NCBI RefSeq assembly: GCF_001866055.1
Contig: NZ_MLQS01000015.1
Location: 1 to 57,249 of the forward strand
Direction: 5' to 3'
From: Anaerobacillus alkalidiazotrophicus
Lineage (GTDB): Bacteria; Bacillota; Bacilli; Bacillales_H; Anaerobacillaceae
DNA length: 57,249 nt
This document shows, one piece after another, positions 1 through 7,961 of the stretch (position 1 is its first letter; every line of letters begins with the position of its first letter). A program made the position numbers and the translations under genes. The notes under the pieces are model-generated. The model had not been told where the DNA came from and searched no databases. It worked only from the letters and a program-made list of their open reading frames with translations.

Positions 1-178
1 ACGTATGGAAGGGATAAGTGCTGAAAGCATCTAAGCATGAAGCCCCCCCTCAAGATGAGATTTCCCTTGGAGTTAATCCAGTAAGACCCCTTAGAGATGA
101 TGAGGTTGATAGGTCTCGGGTGGAAGCACGGTGACGTGTGGAGCTGAGAGATACTAATCGGTCGAGGACTTATCCTAA
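1..178 (+). rRNA. 23S ribosomal RNA, 3' end (partial)
   Basis: The sequence matches the conserved 3' terminus of Bacillus 23S rRNA, including the stretch around GATACTAATCGGTCGAGGAC just before the mature end. The 5' part lies outside the window. The exact last base is estimated by comparison with the remembered Bacillus subtilis end. It is followed by a spacer and a 5S gene, the usual 23S-5S order. Confidence 0.95.
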
Positions 179-269
179 AATAAGAATTGAATTCACACTC
201 AAGAAACTTATATGTATGTTATCTAGTTTTCAGGGAATGATCTCTGAATAATATTAACTGACAAGAACT

Positions 270-346
270 TAGATAATCTGCTCCTGCGTCTTCTAGTATT
301 GCTTCGAAGAAAGCTTCCTCGTCGCAAATCTGCATGTAGCAAATTC
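270..346 (+). repeat. 23S-5S spacer segment with a second copy at 13375-13437
   Basis: A stretch starting CTGCGTCTTCTAGTAT and continuing through CTCGTCGCAAATCTGCA recurs with few changes at 13375-13437. The spacer therefore holds either a dispersed repeat or a sequence copied from an rRNA operon to the other site. No coding capacity is apparent. Confidence 0.55.
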
Positions 347-382
347 TAAGAAGCATCACATGATGTAATTGAAGTCAGTAGA

Positions 383-498
383 TTTAGTAACGATAGCGAA
401 GAGGTCACACTCGTTCCCATGCCGAACACGATCGTTAAGCTCTTTTGCGCCGATGGTAGTTGGGGTTTTACCCCTGTGAGAGTAGGACGTTGCTAGGT
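383..498 (+). rRNA. rrf: 5S ribosomal RNA
   Basis: About 116 nt with the canonical Bacillus 5S blocks: GCGAAGAGGTCACAC, CCCATGCCGAACACG, TTAAGCTCTT, GCGCCGATGGTAGT and GTGAGAGTAGGACG. The terminal helix pairs TTTAGTAACG at the 5' end with the CGTTGCTAGG region at the 3' end. Ends are set by comparison with the B. subtilis molecule and may be off by a few bases. Confidence 0.95.
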
Positions 499-505
499 AG
501 AGTAA

Positions 506-536
506 AGACACATTCCAATTGGAGTGTGTCTTTTTT
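506..536 (+). terminator. Rho-independent terminator of the rRNA operon
   Basis: A near-perfect palindrome (AGACACATTCCAATTGGAG and its partner) directly followed by six T residues, 8 nt after the 5S gene. Closely similar ATTCCAAT-centred hairpins occur at 13308-13340 and 50650-50672 and, in degenerate form, at 40720. Confidence 0.9.
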
Positions 537-604
537 GTGTGTTAATAAGTCAGTGGGGAGCGAGGGGACGGACCTATTGCTTCCAAATCAGTTACCATTC
601 TGTA

Positions 605-1135
605 ATAAACGAAATGGAAGACCCGTCCCCATGCTTCAAATTAAGGAAGTATGTTTCAACGGAATGATATCTGCTATACCATTCTTCACGGATGAGGTGG
701 ATATCGCTAGCTTTTATACATTCTACTAATCGGCCTTCATTCATCGTTCCGATTACAGGCTGCATGTTCGGAGCAGCAGCCATGCAATTGCAATTGTTGT
801 ATTTGATACCTCATATTTTGCAGCAACTTCATCAATTTTTTTGTTCAATTTCGGGAACTTTTCGTTTCCGGGGGATCCCACATCAAAAAAGCCATACTGG
901 AAATCATCGTTGTTTTTGTAATACATAATTGAAGCTGTAGCAACGATCGGTTGTTTTATGTATTTCCTTAAAAGGTTCATCTGCATCGTATTCTGCTTGG
1001 AAACTCCGAAATGTCTTACTTTTCCTGAGCTTTCGAGAATATCGTAGGCTTCTGCAACTCTTTAGGCTTCATTAGTGTGTCCGGACGATGAAGAAGGAAT
1101 ACATCCAAATAATCTGTTAATTATCTCGTTGAAGT
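605..1135 (-). pseudogene. Aldo/keto reductase, decayed C-terminal part
   Basis: Minus-strand pieces in different frames read as one aldo/keto reductase tail: residues like MQMNLLRKYIKQPIVAT, then a DVGSPGNEKFPKLN region, an IAIAWLL helix, and PVIGTMNEGRLVECIKASDI, which is the family's C-terminal cofactor-side signature. Upstream pieces resembling a DYLDVFLLHRPD motif carry stops and frameshifts. The N-terminal half is missing. It cannot encode a working NADPH-dependent reductase. Homology is judged from remembered family motifs. Confidence 0.75.
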
Positions 1136-1183
1136 AGATCTTGATATTAGGAATTAACGTTACAATCAAAGGAAGTACAACGA

Positions 1184-1321
1184 GTGAAGTGGGCGACAAA
1201 AGAAGAAATCTTAACGATGATCGACCAAGAAATATTTATACTATACCATAAGAGTTTGATAGAATTATTACTTGATATGATAAAATACATGGGTGTCATA
1301 AAAGACGTGTTACATTGTTAA
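1184..1321 (+). pseudogene. C-terminal remnant of a NUDIX-type hydrolase
   Basis: A 45-residue reading frame starting VKWATKEEILTMID and continuing through YHKSLIELL resembles the C-terminal tail of short Bacillus NUDIX proteins, where this segment follows the catalytic domain. The NUDIX box itself is absent and nothing upstream supplies it, so only a tail remains. The assignment rests on recall of the family tail and could be wrong. The 60 bases on either side contain no gene. Confidence 0.4.
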
Positions 1322-1396
1322 CCATGGGTTAGGGTCCCCGCTTTTTTAAATTGTTAGTGTATTGGGGGACAGGCACTGTTTCAAGGCACTTTCACA

Positions 1397-1951
1397 CTAC
1401 AAAGTTTCTACCGGAATAATATCTGAAATGAGCGGAGAATTTATTGAAAAAAGACAATACAAGTCAGTAACCCCATTTTGTAGTTTGCAATTTCGAATGA
1501 CAAAGCCTTCATACTCTTGACGAATAAGGCTGTTACGAAATTTTTCATTGGCTTCCTCCATATTTAAAAGGATAACCTCATCTTTCCAGGTAGGGTTTCT
1601 TTTTCTGGCATGAAAATATTCACAATATTTGTCACGATCATTCATAAACAAATCATACGAATCCACGGTATTAGAATCATATATCTTAAGGTTTGGTTCA
1701 TCAATAAATACTTTGTAAATAAAGCCAGTTACCGGCTTATCAACTTGAATGACCTTAGGTTCTCCATCTTCCCAAAATTCCGTTTCTGACTTTTGAAAAA
1801 CTGTCTCCTTTCCTATTGCATAGGGTTTCGCAAAATGAATATCAGATGTAAGCCAAAATCCAATTGTACCAATAACGTTATTGACGTTTTGAACCTTTAC
1901 TTCACTGATAAAATCTTCAATTTTATTCATAGTACCAAAATAAGCGATCAT
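1397..1951 (-). CDS. Hypothetical protein, possible ADP-ribosyltransferase-fold (ART polyvalent-like) protein
   Basis: About 184 residues, soluble, no signal peptide or membrane segment. The start is placed at the ATG at 1951 because the GGGAGG ribosome binding site (1958-1964) is correctly spaced only for that codon; the ATG at 1966 lies upstream of it. Visible features are an N-terminal GTxxK region, a GFWLTSDIHFAKPYA segment, a VYKVFIDEPNLKIYDS-like strand and a C-terminal YEGFVIRNC strand. That order recalls polyvalent ART-like domains of phage and plasmid proteins, in which a substrate-binding F/Y-W-T-x-D loop precedes short strands. This is inference from pattern only; no catalytic residue can be confirmed. 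It stands alone, divergent from the PadR operon to its right. Confidence 0.5.
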   Translation of the reverse strand: MIAYFGTMNKIEDFISEVKVQNVNNVIGTIGFWLTSDIHFAKPYAIGKETVFQKSETEFWEDGEPKVIQVDKPVTGFIYKVFIDEPNLKIYDSNTVDSYDLFMNDRDKYCEYFHARKRNPTWKDEVILLNMEEANEKFRNSLIRQEYEGFVIRNCKLQNGVTDLYCLFSINSPLISDIIPVETL

Positions 1952-2102
1952 TTTCATACCTCCCATTTTTTAGATTGCCCAATTCTGAGTTTATCACTTA
2001 TGGATAAGTTTATTAAAAAATGTCAGAAACACTTCGGCTGTGAAACTATTTTTGTGAAACAAGTAATATGGGGAGTGACAGTCACCACTTGCTAAAGAAA
2101 AC

Positions 2103-2139
2103 AAAGAACACTATTTTGCATTGCAAGGTAGTGTTCTTT
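2103..2139. promoter_or_regulatory. 11-bp perfect inverted repeat between divergent genes
   Basis: AAAGAACACTA and TAGTGTTCTTT pair perfectly around a 15-nt loop. The right arm contains the first of three CAAGGTAG boxes. It lies between the divergently read 1397-1951 gene and the PadR operon. It could act as a transcript hairpin or as a repressor site; there is no T-run strong enough to call a terminator. Confidence 0.45.
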
Positions 2140-2214
2140 AATGGTAAACTATATGGTATTACAAGGTAGCTTATTTTTTGGCTTTCTCTTAAATATAATG
2201 TAATGCAAGGTAGG
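2121..2214 (+). promoter_or_regulatory. Promoter flanked by three CAAGGTAG direct repeats, probable PadR operators
   Basis: TTGCAAGGTAG (2121), TTACAAGGTAG (2159) and ATGCAAGGTAG (2203) are spaced about 38 and 44 bp apart. A consensus -10 box TATAAT sits at 2194-2199, with a weak -35 (TTATTT) 17 bp upstream. The second repeat abuts the -35 and the third lies between the -10 and the ribosome binding site. This fits autoregulation by the PadR protein encoded immediately downstream. The repeats are seen directly; binding is inferred. Confidence 0.5.
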
Positions 2215-2221
2215 TGAAGGA

Positions 2222-2551
2222 ATGTCCATACGAAGCCAATTATTAAAAGGTATCCTTGAGGGCTGCATTCTTGCGATTATTGAACGAAAAAGCGTGTATG
2301 GCTACGAGTTATCGATGTTATTACACAATTATGGCATTGAAGTTAGTGAAGGTTCTATTTATCCGATCTTATTACGCCTGCAAAAAGAAATGCTAATAAG
2401 AGGAGAGGTGAAAAAATCTCAAAGCGGTCCGAATCGTAAATATTATTCTTTAACAGATAGTGGCGCTCGTGCACTAAATGAGTTTCAAATACACTGGTTA
2501 GATATGAAAGTATCCGTTGATCAGCTATTAGATATGGGGGATAAAAATTGA
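2222..2551 (+). CDS. PadR family transcriptional regulator
   Basis: 109 residues, the size of a minimal PadR protein. The winged helix shows the family pattern: LKGILEGCILAIIERKSVYGYEL helix pair, SEGSIYPILLRLQKEMLI recognition helix, then the GPNRKYYSLTDSGARAL wing and a short C-terminal helix for dimerisation. The start ATG follows GTAGGTGAAGG. The stop overlaps the TTG start of the DUF1129 gene by 4 nt (TTGA), so the two are translationally coupled. PadR proteins usually repress their own operon; three direct repeats around the promoter are candidate operators. The ligand is unknown. Confidence 0.9.
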   Translation: MSIRSQLLKGILEGCILAIIERKSVYGYELSMLLHNYGIEVSEGSIYPILLRLQKEMLIRGEVKKSQSGPNRKYYSLTDSGARALNEFQIHWLDMKVSVDQLLDMGDKN

Positions 2552-3237
2552 ACATTCATGAGTTGGTCGAATTAAATAATCAAAAACGAAAACTGCTAAC
2601 TAAAGAGAAACGAAAATACTATGAAAATATGCTCGTTTATATAAGACTGTCATATAGAATATCGGATTTAGAGACAGAAGAGACTTTATCGGAATTGTTA
2701 GACCATTTATTAGATGCACAAGGAGAAGGAAAGACTGCAGAAGAAGTGTTTGGAAAAAATCCCAAAAAGTACGCAGACGAAATCATTGGAGAACTTCCTA
2801 AAACGGTGACAAAGGAGCGAACGTTACTTATTGGTTGGGGAATCTTATTTTTTTTAGCAATGGGTATGATTCTCTCTGGAATAGTAGATCTCGCAAGTCA
2901 TTATTTTTTTACAGATGATGGACTTATGAAAGAATTTTACCTAGGCTCAGCTTTGTTGAAAACCGCGATCTCGATTCCGGTAGCATTTATTCTACTTTAT
3001 TCAATCATCCTTTATTTACGTTGGTCTTGCTTCAAAAAGATAAATAAAATTGCCGAATTTTTTATCTTTTGGTTGTATGGTGCTTTCTCGGTAGGGTTAT
3101 TTGTTATCTTTTACCTTTTCATTCCTTCAATCGGACCTGAGTTAGAAATTTCAGTCTTTATCGTGATCATGAGCGGGATTGTCTTGTTTATTTTAGGCAC
3201 TTTAATAAAGAGAAAGGTCGAAAAGGGTAAACGTTAA
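2548..3237 (+). CDS. DUF1129 family membrane protein (HAAS-like prefix)
   Basis: 229 residues. Residues 1-90 form an alpha-helical cytoplasmic region with the sequence ENMLVYIRLSYRISDLETEE and the EELLDHLLDAQGEGKTAEEVFG-type repeat, typical of DUF1129 and related to the HAAS domains that partner PadR regulators. After that come about four hydrophobic segments (roughly 95-115, 130-155, 165-190 and 200-220) and a basic tail. The TTG start overlaps the padR stop. DUF1129 proteins have no established biochemical role; the pairing suggests that the membrane protein senses or is controlled with the PadR regulator. Confidence 0.75.
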   Translation: MNIHELVELNNQKRKLLTKEKRKYYENMLVYIRLSYRISDLETEETLSELLDHLLDAQGEGKTAEEVFGKNPKKYADEIIGELPKTVTKERTLLIGWGILFFLAMGMILSGIVDLASHYFFTDDGLMKEFYLGSALLKTAISIPVAFILLYSIILYLRWSCFKKINKIAEFFIFWLYGAFSVGLFVIFYLFIPSIGPELEISVFIVIMSGIVLFILGTLIKRKVEKGKR

Positions 3238-3311
3238 TAAACATTAGTTATTAAAATAGCTTGTTTAATGAACGCGTACTGTAATTTGTAATGAGTCTGT
3301 TGTGAAAAGTG

Positions 3312-3365
3312 TTCACATAAAGTAACAAATGCAATCCTTCTAGAAGCAGGGATTGCTCTTTTGCT
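3312..3365 (+). repeat. Array motif: TAAAGTAAC lead box plus GCAATCC/GGATTGC hairpin
   Basis: The box TAAAGTAACAAATGCAATCC is followed by the pairing arm GGGATTGC and CTCTTTTGC, so it can form a terminator-like stem. The same sequence recurs almost identically at 49531-49585, 46 kb away. It is one member of the motif family that follows the small genes of this window. Confidence 0.6.
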
Positions 3366-3579
3366 ACGAAGATTTTATGTACCTTAAGGAAACAATGTCT
3401 TTACGATATAGTGGTGAAAACACATGTGGTAAAGATCTAAATAACTTAGAACAATACAATAAGAAAACCATAATTCCTGTGGTATTTATATTGAATTTGG
3501 TTGGTATACCTTAATTGATAAACTAGGGGAAATGTGAGGTAGAGAATATTTATTAACTTGTAAAAGGAGTGTGTTAATT

Positions 3580-3785
3580 ATGGTTGGAGTAGAAATTAAT
3601 ATGGTTGTAAAAGATTGCTTAAAAGCATTGGAACTATACGAGAAAAATTTGATATCGAGCGTGTGGAGGTTTCAAATTTTCTTCGTGGGGAAAATGAGGG
3701 AGTTTTTATCCTATATGGCGTTCACTTTCATATGTTAGATGAAAACCAAAAATTCCATTTGATCGCACCAAATCCTGACGACTAG
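3580..3785 (+). pseudogene. VOC (glyoxalase fold) family protein, frameshifted and truncated
   Basis: The ATG follows GTAAAAGGAGTG. The reading begins VGVEINMVVKDCLKALELYE, a PhnB-like VOC N-terminus, then hits TGA at the AAAAATTTGA run. The next frame continues DIERVEVSNF and ILYGVHFHMLDENQKFHLIAP to a stop at 3785. The C-terminal half with the remaining metal-binding strands is absent. A short frame at 3901-3990 (29 codons) has no recognisable content, and nothing else is seen up to 4031. Confidence 0.75.
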
Positions 3786-4031
3786 GCGTCTTGGAGATTG
3801 GATGGATAAGTTTAATGGAGTACCCACTAAATATCTAGACAACTAAAGGTATAACTTAACTATTAATCTACTGGTTCAAATTCTTACAACAGAATAATAA
3901 AATGGCTACAAAGGAAAGAGTAAAAGGTATGTTGTTAGGTGCTTGTCAAAAATCGAATCACATTACGGTGAAATATTTACGTGAGGTCTAAAATAATGAA
4001 AAAAGCCATATCAACGACATGACTTTCAAAA

Positions 4032-4718
4032 TTAATTAGATTGGAAATAATGTCCTGTACGCCTATAAATTCCATCTAGTTTCCAATCCCTGTAAAATCT
4101 AACGTAAGTAAATTCTCTTGTGAATTGACCTGTTTCTTTATTTGTTCTAACTTTTACTGTACTTTTCCAAGGTAAAGATAAAACCTCTACTTCACCTTCT
4201 TTTATATCTTCTAAATGAGGTAAAATGTCTAACATTGTGCTTGGTGTAATTGAATTGTAAATTAAGGTTTCAGTAGGGTTATCACTTTTCAATAAATCAT
4301 TAATTAGTTGATTATGTGTGTCGTAAACTTTTTTATTACTTTCGTTTATACCAGTAACTATAAAAGAAAAACTTAAAATAGTCATAATTCCAATAATAAT
4401 ACGTTGTTTTCCATCAAGGAATACATAAGATTTTTTTGACGTTTTTTCACTGTTCTCATTTTTCAATAAGTAATAAATTGACACAAAACAAATTGGATAT
4501 ACCATAAGAAATTGCCAAAACATCATATACCAAAAATCATTACTTATATCAATGGACATTTTGATTAAAGTGAAATCTAAAAACAACATAACTGTACAAA
4601 ACTTGCCTAATCCACTTGAATAAACAAAATTTTTCCTGTTATTAATAAGGACACGAACCACAATCAATGGCAACATTACTAAAAATGTTAATGAAATGTC
4701 ACTAAAAATTGATACCAA
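4032..4718 (-). CDS. Hypothetical membrane protein
   Basis: 228 residues, starting at TTG 8 nt after a strong AAAAGGAGGTGG site. Four hydrophobic segments lie in the N-terminal half (about residues 5-25, 38-55, 65-85 and 108-128), followed by a soluble C-terminal domain of about 95 residues rich in charged and beta-forming residues (KSTVKVRTNKETGQF, YVRFYRDWKLDGIY). No family recognised. A mobile repeat copy (4782-4935) lies 63 bp upstream of the start, so the native promoter may have been displaced or replaced. Confidence 0.6.
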   Translation of the reverse strand: MVSIFSDISLTFLVMLPLIVVRVLINNRKNFVYSSGLGKFCTVMLFLDFTLIKMSIDISNDFWYMMFWQFLMVYPICFVSIYYLLKNENSEKTSKKSYVFLDGKQRIIIGIMTILSFSFIVTGINESNKKVYDTHNQLINDLLKSDNPTETLIYNSITPSTMLDILPHLEDIKEGEVEVLSLPWKSTVKVRTNKETGQFTREFTYVRFYRDWKLDGIYRRTGHYFQSN

Positions 4719-4781
4719 ATTTCCACCTCCTTTTAATTAAAATAGCTTCCGTCTTTTTTACTTCAATAACTCAACATTTAT

Positions 4782-4935
4782 CCCACTCTTAAGGGGCAAG
4801 TAAGACCCCCACCTCAAAACTTAAGAAAATCGAGAAGTTTAGGTGGGGGATAAACTGCCCCTAAAGGTCCGATATAGAATAACTTTCATCAGTGGGGATG
4901 AAGGAAAACCCCCACTGATTGAAGTTCAGCTTTAT
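4782..4935 (+). mobile_element. TTTAT-targeted repeat element, family A copy 1 (154 bp)
   Basis: The element begins CCCACTCTTAAGGGGC right after TTTAT and ends CAGCTTTAT. It contains the first nested hairpin (AGGGGC..CCCCCACCT..AGGTGGGGG..GCCCCT) and the right-end hairpin (CAGTGGGG..CCCCACTG). Internally it keeps the GATATAGAATAACTTTCATCAG half of the middle hairpin but has lost the other half. Inserted upstream of the minus-strand membrane protein gene. The stretch from 4936 to 5220 has no gene that I can support. Confidence 0.85.
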
Positions 4936-5221
4936 CTACTCGCACAAAAATGATACATCTGTTTTTCATGACAGTTAAACAAACACCATAATAATTATAC
5001 AACAAAAAGTAAATTTCCCCTTCCGGTATTTGCTATTTCAAAAACCACAAACTTTACGAAGAGAGCCTTGGTATATTACTTTCTTTAGCTAAACAAGGAG
5101 ATGAGAGGAAGGTTGGAATTTTAAAAGGTTGAATAATAAATTTCGTTCAAATTCGACAAGTGAAAGGTGTTTACAATTTATAGTTCGACATACACCAGGC
5201 ACCTGTCGATTAAATTGAAAC

Positions 5222-5263
5222 AAAAAAGAAGCCCCCAACCCAGTTTTAGGGTTCAAAGGCTTT
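5222..5263 (-). terminator. Rho-independent terminator of the DUF2812 operon
   Basis: On the minus strand, AAGCCTTTGAACCC pairs with GGGTTGGGGGCTT across a short loop and is followed by CTTTTTTG. It lies about 20 bp beyond the stop of the 5284-6468 gene. Confidence 0.7.
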
Positions 5264-5283
5264 CGTGATTTGCTAGCTACCAT

Positions 5284-6468
5284 TTACGTTGTGTTTTTAA
5301 CCCGAAAGAAGTAGCGCCACGTTTTTATCGTGTGTTTTCCGAATGTTAGGATAAGGACAGCGAAGATGAACATGGTGAATCCTTGGGTTGGTCTCGATTC
5401 ACTAGGTTGATAGAAGAACCAATTTGTTAACATATAACTATATAATAAAATGATTGGTATAAATAAGAGTGAATAAGAAGTGGCGATGCGGCGAGCAGCC
5501 TTGATACTTGTTATTTTGTCTGTGTATATTCTAGGTTTTACTTCAGCTACTTCGTATTCTTTTGACCATATTGTCCATTTTTGCAAAGTTGAGCTGGAGG
5601 AGTATACGTGCTTCCAACCATTTTCTTTATGCATATTGAAGGAACTTTCTTTGGCGATGTTTTGGTACTCGGTGCAATAGCTTATGTTTCGTTTTTGTTC
5701 TCGGATAAAGTAAAAGATTGTTCCTGGTCTAGCGACACGGTAAAGGTTATAGCCTTGCGATTCCATCTTTTCGAGCCATTCTTCCAATTTGTCGGGTGCT
5801 ATCATCCAGTTTAATTTCCATTTCCTCACGATTTTTCCTGCTCGTATTAACTCTTTTTCTTTTTGTTTCGTAATTTGTTTTGAGGTATCTGGCATCGGCA
5901 TATATGCAAAGGATTCGTCAATGAGTTGTTTGTTCGTTTTCTTAATTTTGATGAGAGAATAGATCATAGCGATTACAAACAGTGTACTGAGCGCCGTTAT
6001 CGTATAAGTGATGATCCAGTATGGGCTTTCCACAACGATGATCTCGGTACCTGAAAGAAGTGCTGTAAGAAAGATTCCAAGGGGAATGAGCGATACCCCA
6101 ATGAAGTATGTGAGAAGACCACAATAGACGTAAAAGATTGTTCGGTTACGTTTTATAATGTTTTCGCGAACTGATGTAGTTTTGATTTGACTGGTTGGCT
6201 TTTCGTTCGCGATGATCGACCATTTTTTCTTTTGAAAAACTTGGTGCCATCCGTCTTCGATCCGGGCATTTGGTAAATTAGTAGATTGGTTTGGGCCATA
6301 GTTGATTTCATATGTGATTTTTTTCGGTTGGTCTTCTTTAAAGTAGAAAGTACGTGTATGGCGGTTTAGTTGATGGAAATGGAAACCTTGTTCAGCCATA
6401 TTTGTGAGCCATTGCTCTGTTTTTTTAACATCAAAGCTCCAAAATGGTCTAAATGCTTTCTTAATCAT
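5284..6468 (-). CDS. DUF2812 domain-containing membrane protein
   Basis: 394 residues with an internal duplication. Each half starts with the DUF2812 pattern (residues 8-35, FWSFDVKKTEQWLTNMAEQG, and about 218-245, MIAPDKLEEWLEKMESQGYN), which continues with an aromatic FYF motif and an EDGWHQV or ENGWKHVY motif. Paired hydrophobic segments follow the first half (about 130-185), and two more lie near the C-terminus (about 335-385). DUF2812 genes are regularly found next to PadR regulators; their biochemical role is unknown. The start overlaps the upstream padR gene by 8 nt, so the two form one operon. Confidence 0.85.
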   Translation of the reverse strand: MIKKAFRPFWSFDVKKTEQWLTNMAEQGFHFHQLNRHTRTFYFKEDQPKKITYEINYGPNQSTNLPNARIEDGWHQVFQKKKWSIIANEKPTSQIKTTSVRENIIKRNRTIFYVYCGLLTYFIGVSLIPLGIFLTALLSGTEIIVVESPYWIITYTITALSTLFVIAMIYSLIKIKKTNKQLIDESFAYMPMPDTSKQITKQKEKELIRAGKIVRKWKLNWMIAPDKLEEWLEKMESQGYNLYRVARPGTIFYFIREQKRNISYCTEYQNIAKESSFNMHKENGWKHVYSSSSTLQKWTIWSKEYEVAEVKPRIYTDKITSIKAARRIATSYSLLFIPIILLYSYMLTNWFFYQPSESRPTQGFTMFIFAVLILTFGKHTIKTWRYFFRVKNTT

Positions 6469-6793
6469 TTAAGCCCTCCTCGTATTTTATGGCGTTTGCA
6501 TGAAGTTCTTTCAGCCGTTCAATTTCAGCAGTGAGCAGTTGCTGGCCGACCAACGTTCGTTCGTAGACAGTTTTGCGTTCCTCATCGGCGTAAACAGTGA
6601 TAATGCCGTCTTTTTGCATTTTAGAAAGTGTACCGTAAACCGTACCAGAACCGAGACGGAGTCGTTCCTTTGTGATTTCTTCAACATGCTTTACGATTCC
6701 GTAGCCGTGGCGGGGTTTGTTTAAGGAGAGGAGAATGTAAAACGCCGTTTCCGTCATTGGTACGTATTTTTTAATGACTTTTTGAAGGTTCAA
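6461..6793 (-). CDS. PadR family transcriptional regulator
   Basis: 110 residues. N-terminal winged helix: YILLSLNKPRHGYGIVKHVEEIT, then LGSGTVYGTLSKMQKDGII, the PadR recognition helix and turn, a short wing with ERKTVYERT and a C-terminal helix EIERLKELHANAIKYEEG for dimerisation. It is transcribed ahead of, and overlaps by 8 nt, the DUF2812 membrane protein gene. The upstream region carries repeats of TGTCA/TGACA type that may be its operator. Effector unknown. Confidence 0.9.
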   Translation of the reverse strand: MNLQKVIKKYVPMTETAFYILLSLNKPRHGYGIVKHVEEITKERLRLGSGTVYGTLSKMQKDGIITVYADEERKTVYERTLVGQQLLTAEIERLKELHANAIKYEEGLND

Positions 6794-6861
6794 TGCTTCG
6801 TCCCCCTTTGTTGTGTAGGTGGTGTATCAATAGCCAATTTTAGTTACTATCATTATCTATA

Positions 6862-6928
6862 TATGTCGCATTTAAATGTGTCATGATGTGACATAGTTAG
6901 TAGCGTTACTATATCATGGTGTGACATA
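6862..6928 (-). promoter_or_regulatory. Candidate PadR operator region
   Basis: Upstream of the minus-strand padR gene are ATGTGTCATGATGTGACAT, with TGTCA/TGACA arms 5 bp apart, and a further CATGGTGTGACAT about 20 bp away. ATGT/ACAT arms are a known feature of PadR operators. No clear -35/-10 pair was assigned. Confidence 0.35.
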
Positions 6929-7090
6929 TATTTCAATAGGAGGATTTGTCGTTTTGTTAGTGGCCAGAGGGACGTTCTTCCACCGGTTAGGACTTAACTG
7001 TGCTAATGGAGCATTATAGTTTAAGAAACTTTTTATAAAGGTTATTCGTATAGGTAGATAGAAAGAGAGTTTTTTGGAGGGGGATTATTA

Positions 7091-7177
7091 ATGTTGTGGG
7101 ATAAACCTAAATGTATTTTATGTGAAAATGAAATTAAAGAGGATGACGTTGTTTTTGTTAAAATGCTATTGTGCTAA
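7091..7177 (+). pseudogene. Truncated small two-cysteine protein
   Basis: ATG after TTTTGGAGGGGG; 28 residues with CILCENEI, a CxxC knuckle, then an early stop. Longer Bacillus proteins with this start continue with a second CxxC pair, so this looks like the amputated N-terminus of a small zinc-ribbon-like protein. It could also be an intact micro-ORF, since the ribosome binding site is excellent. Confidence 0.4.
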
Positions 7178-7225
7178 AAGCTACCGATAGTAAAATTTCA
7201 AGTTGCAATGTTGCAGCTCTTTCGC

Positions 7226-7250
7226 GTACTTAAAGTAACGTGTTGCATGA
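7226..7250 (+). repeat. Array motif (short)
   Basis: GTACTTAAAGTAACGTGTTGCATG matches the lead box seen at 9616 (GTACTTAAAGTAACG). It lies between the truncated two-cysteine gene and the next small membrane gene. Confidence 0.5.
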
Positions 7251-7309
7251 AATCCCTAAACTTTTTTGAGAGTTATTTAAAATACTAGAAACAAGGATGT
7301 GAGTTAGTA

Positions 7310-7537
7310 GTGAAATATTTACCGTACTTTCTGTCTATATTGGGATTTTTCTTAACTATTATTCTTTATGCTTTATTAGGTAGATATATAAATATTGATT
7401 GGTTTATTCTTTCTTATTATGGTAACGCATCGGCTGATGGCGCTAGATTTACAGCGGAGATTGCATGGTTTCCATTATTATTAGCCATTTTGGCTGGCTA
7501 TTATGGTTGGAAATTAGGTAAAAGAAAACGGTCTTAA
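7310..7537 (+). CDS. Small membrane protein, 75 residues
   Basis: Starts at GTG. Two hydrophobic segments (about 5-25 and 50-67) flank a polar loop, ending in a basic tail GWKLGKRKRS, which predicts the C-terminus inside. No family recognised. It is a single-gene unit followed 17 bp later by the array motif. The 300-bp stretch 7591-7910 contains short AT-rich sequence with no gene that I can support. Confidence 0.55.
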   Translation: MKYLPYFLSILGFFLTIILYALLGRYINIDWFILSYYGNASADGARFTAEIAWFPLLLAILAGYYGWKLGKRKRS

Positions 7538-7554
7538 TCAACATGTGAATTTGT

Positions 7555-7590
7555 CTACTTACAGTAACGAAGGCTTAGCTAAATAAAGGG
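7555..7590 (+). repeat. Array motif
   Basis: ACAGTAACGAAGGCTTAGCT followed by AAATAAAGGG. The box CGAAGGCTTAG is shared exactly with the copy at 8597. Confidence 0.55.
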
Positions 7591-7910
7591 TATCTTACTA
7601 CTGGAAAAAGAAGATAACCACCAGTGATGTTGGTTATTAAGATTTTTCATATGGATTACCATATTGATAATAACTTTTACCACTCAGTAGCACCTTAAAT
7701 CAATCATCTGTATATGAATTTATTTTTGAAGACCGTTTACAGGTGGTCAGGCGATTTGGGAAGTAAAAGTAGACTAGAAAAATATGAAAATGGGGTCATT
7801 CGCCACTAAAAGGTTAAGCTGAAGGATGCTTTACTTAATTAAGAAGTAGAGCTCTTTTTATAATAAAAAGTGGAAAATAATGTTAATCGTTAAATTGATA
7901 ATCATGTTAT

Positions 7911-7946
7911 TCAAGTAAAAGGCAGTTTAGTGACATAAGCCATTTG
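7911..7946 (+). repeat. Array motif (weak)
   Basis: TTATTCAAGTAAAAGGCAGT and then TTAGTGACATAAG resemble the lead box and stem start of copies at 12417 and 32039. It lies just before the ribosome binding site of the split exported-protein gene. Confidence 0.4.
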
Positions 7947-7961
7947 GAAGGCGGGGGAATT

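Noticed and set aside
460..729. Open frame across the 5S end and terminator
   Set aside because: It overlaps the 5S rRNA and its terminator, and the aldo/keto reductase remnant explains the rest.
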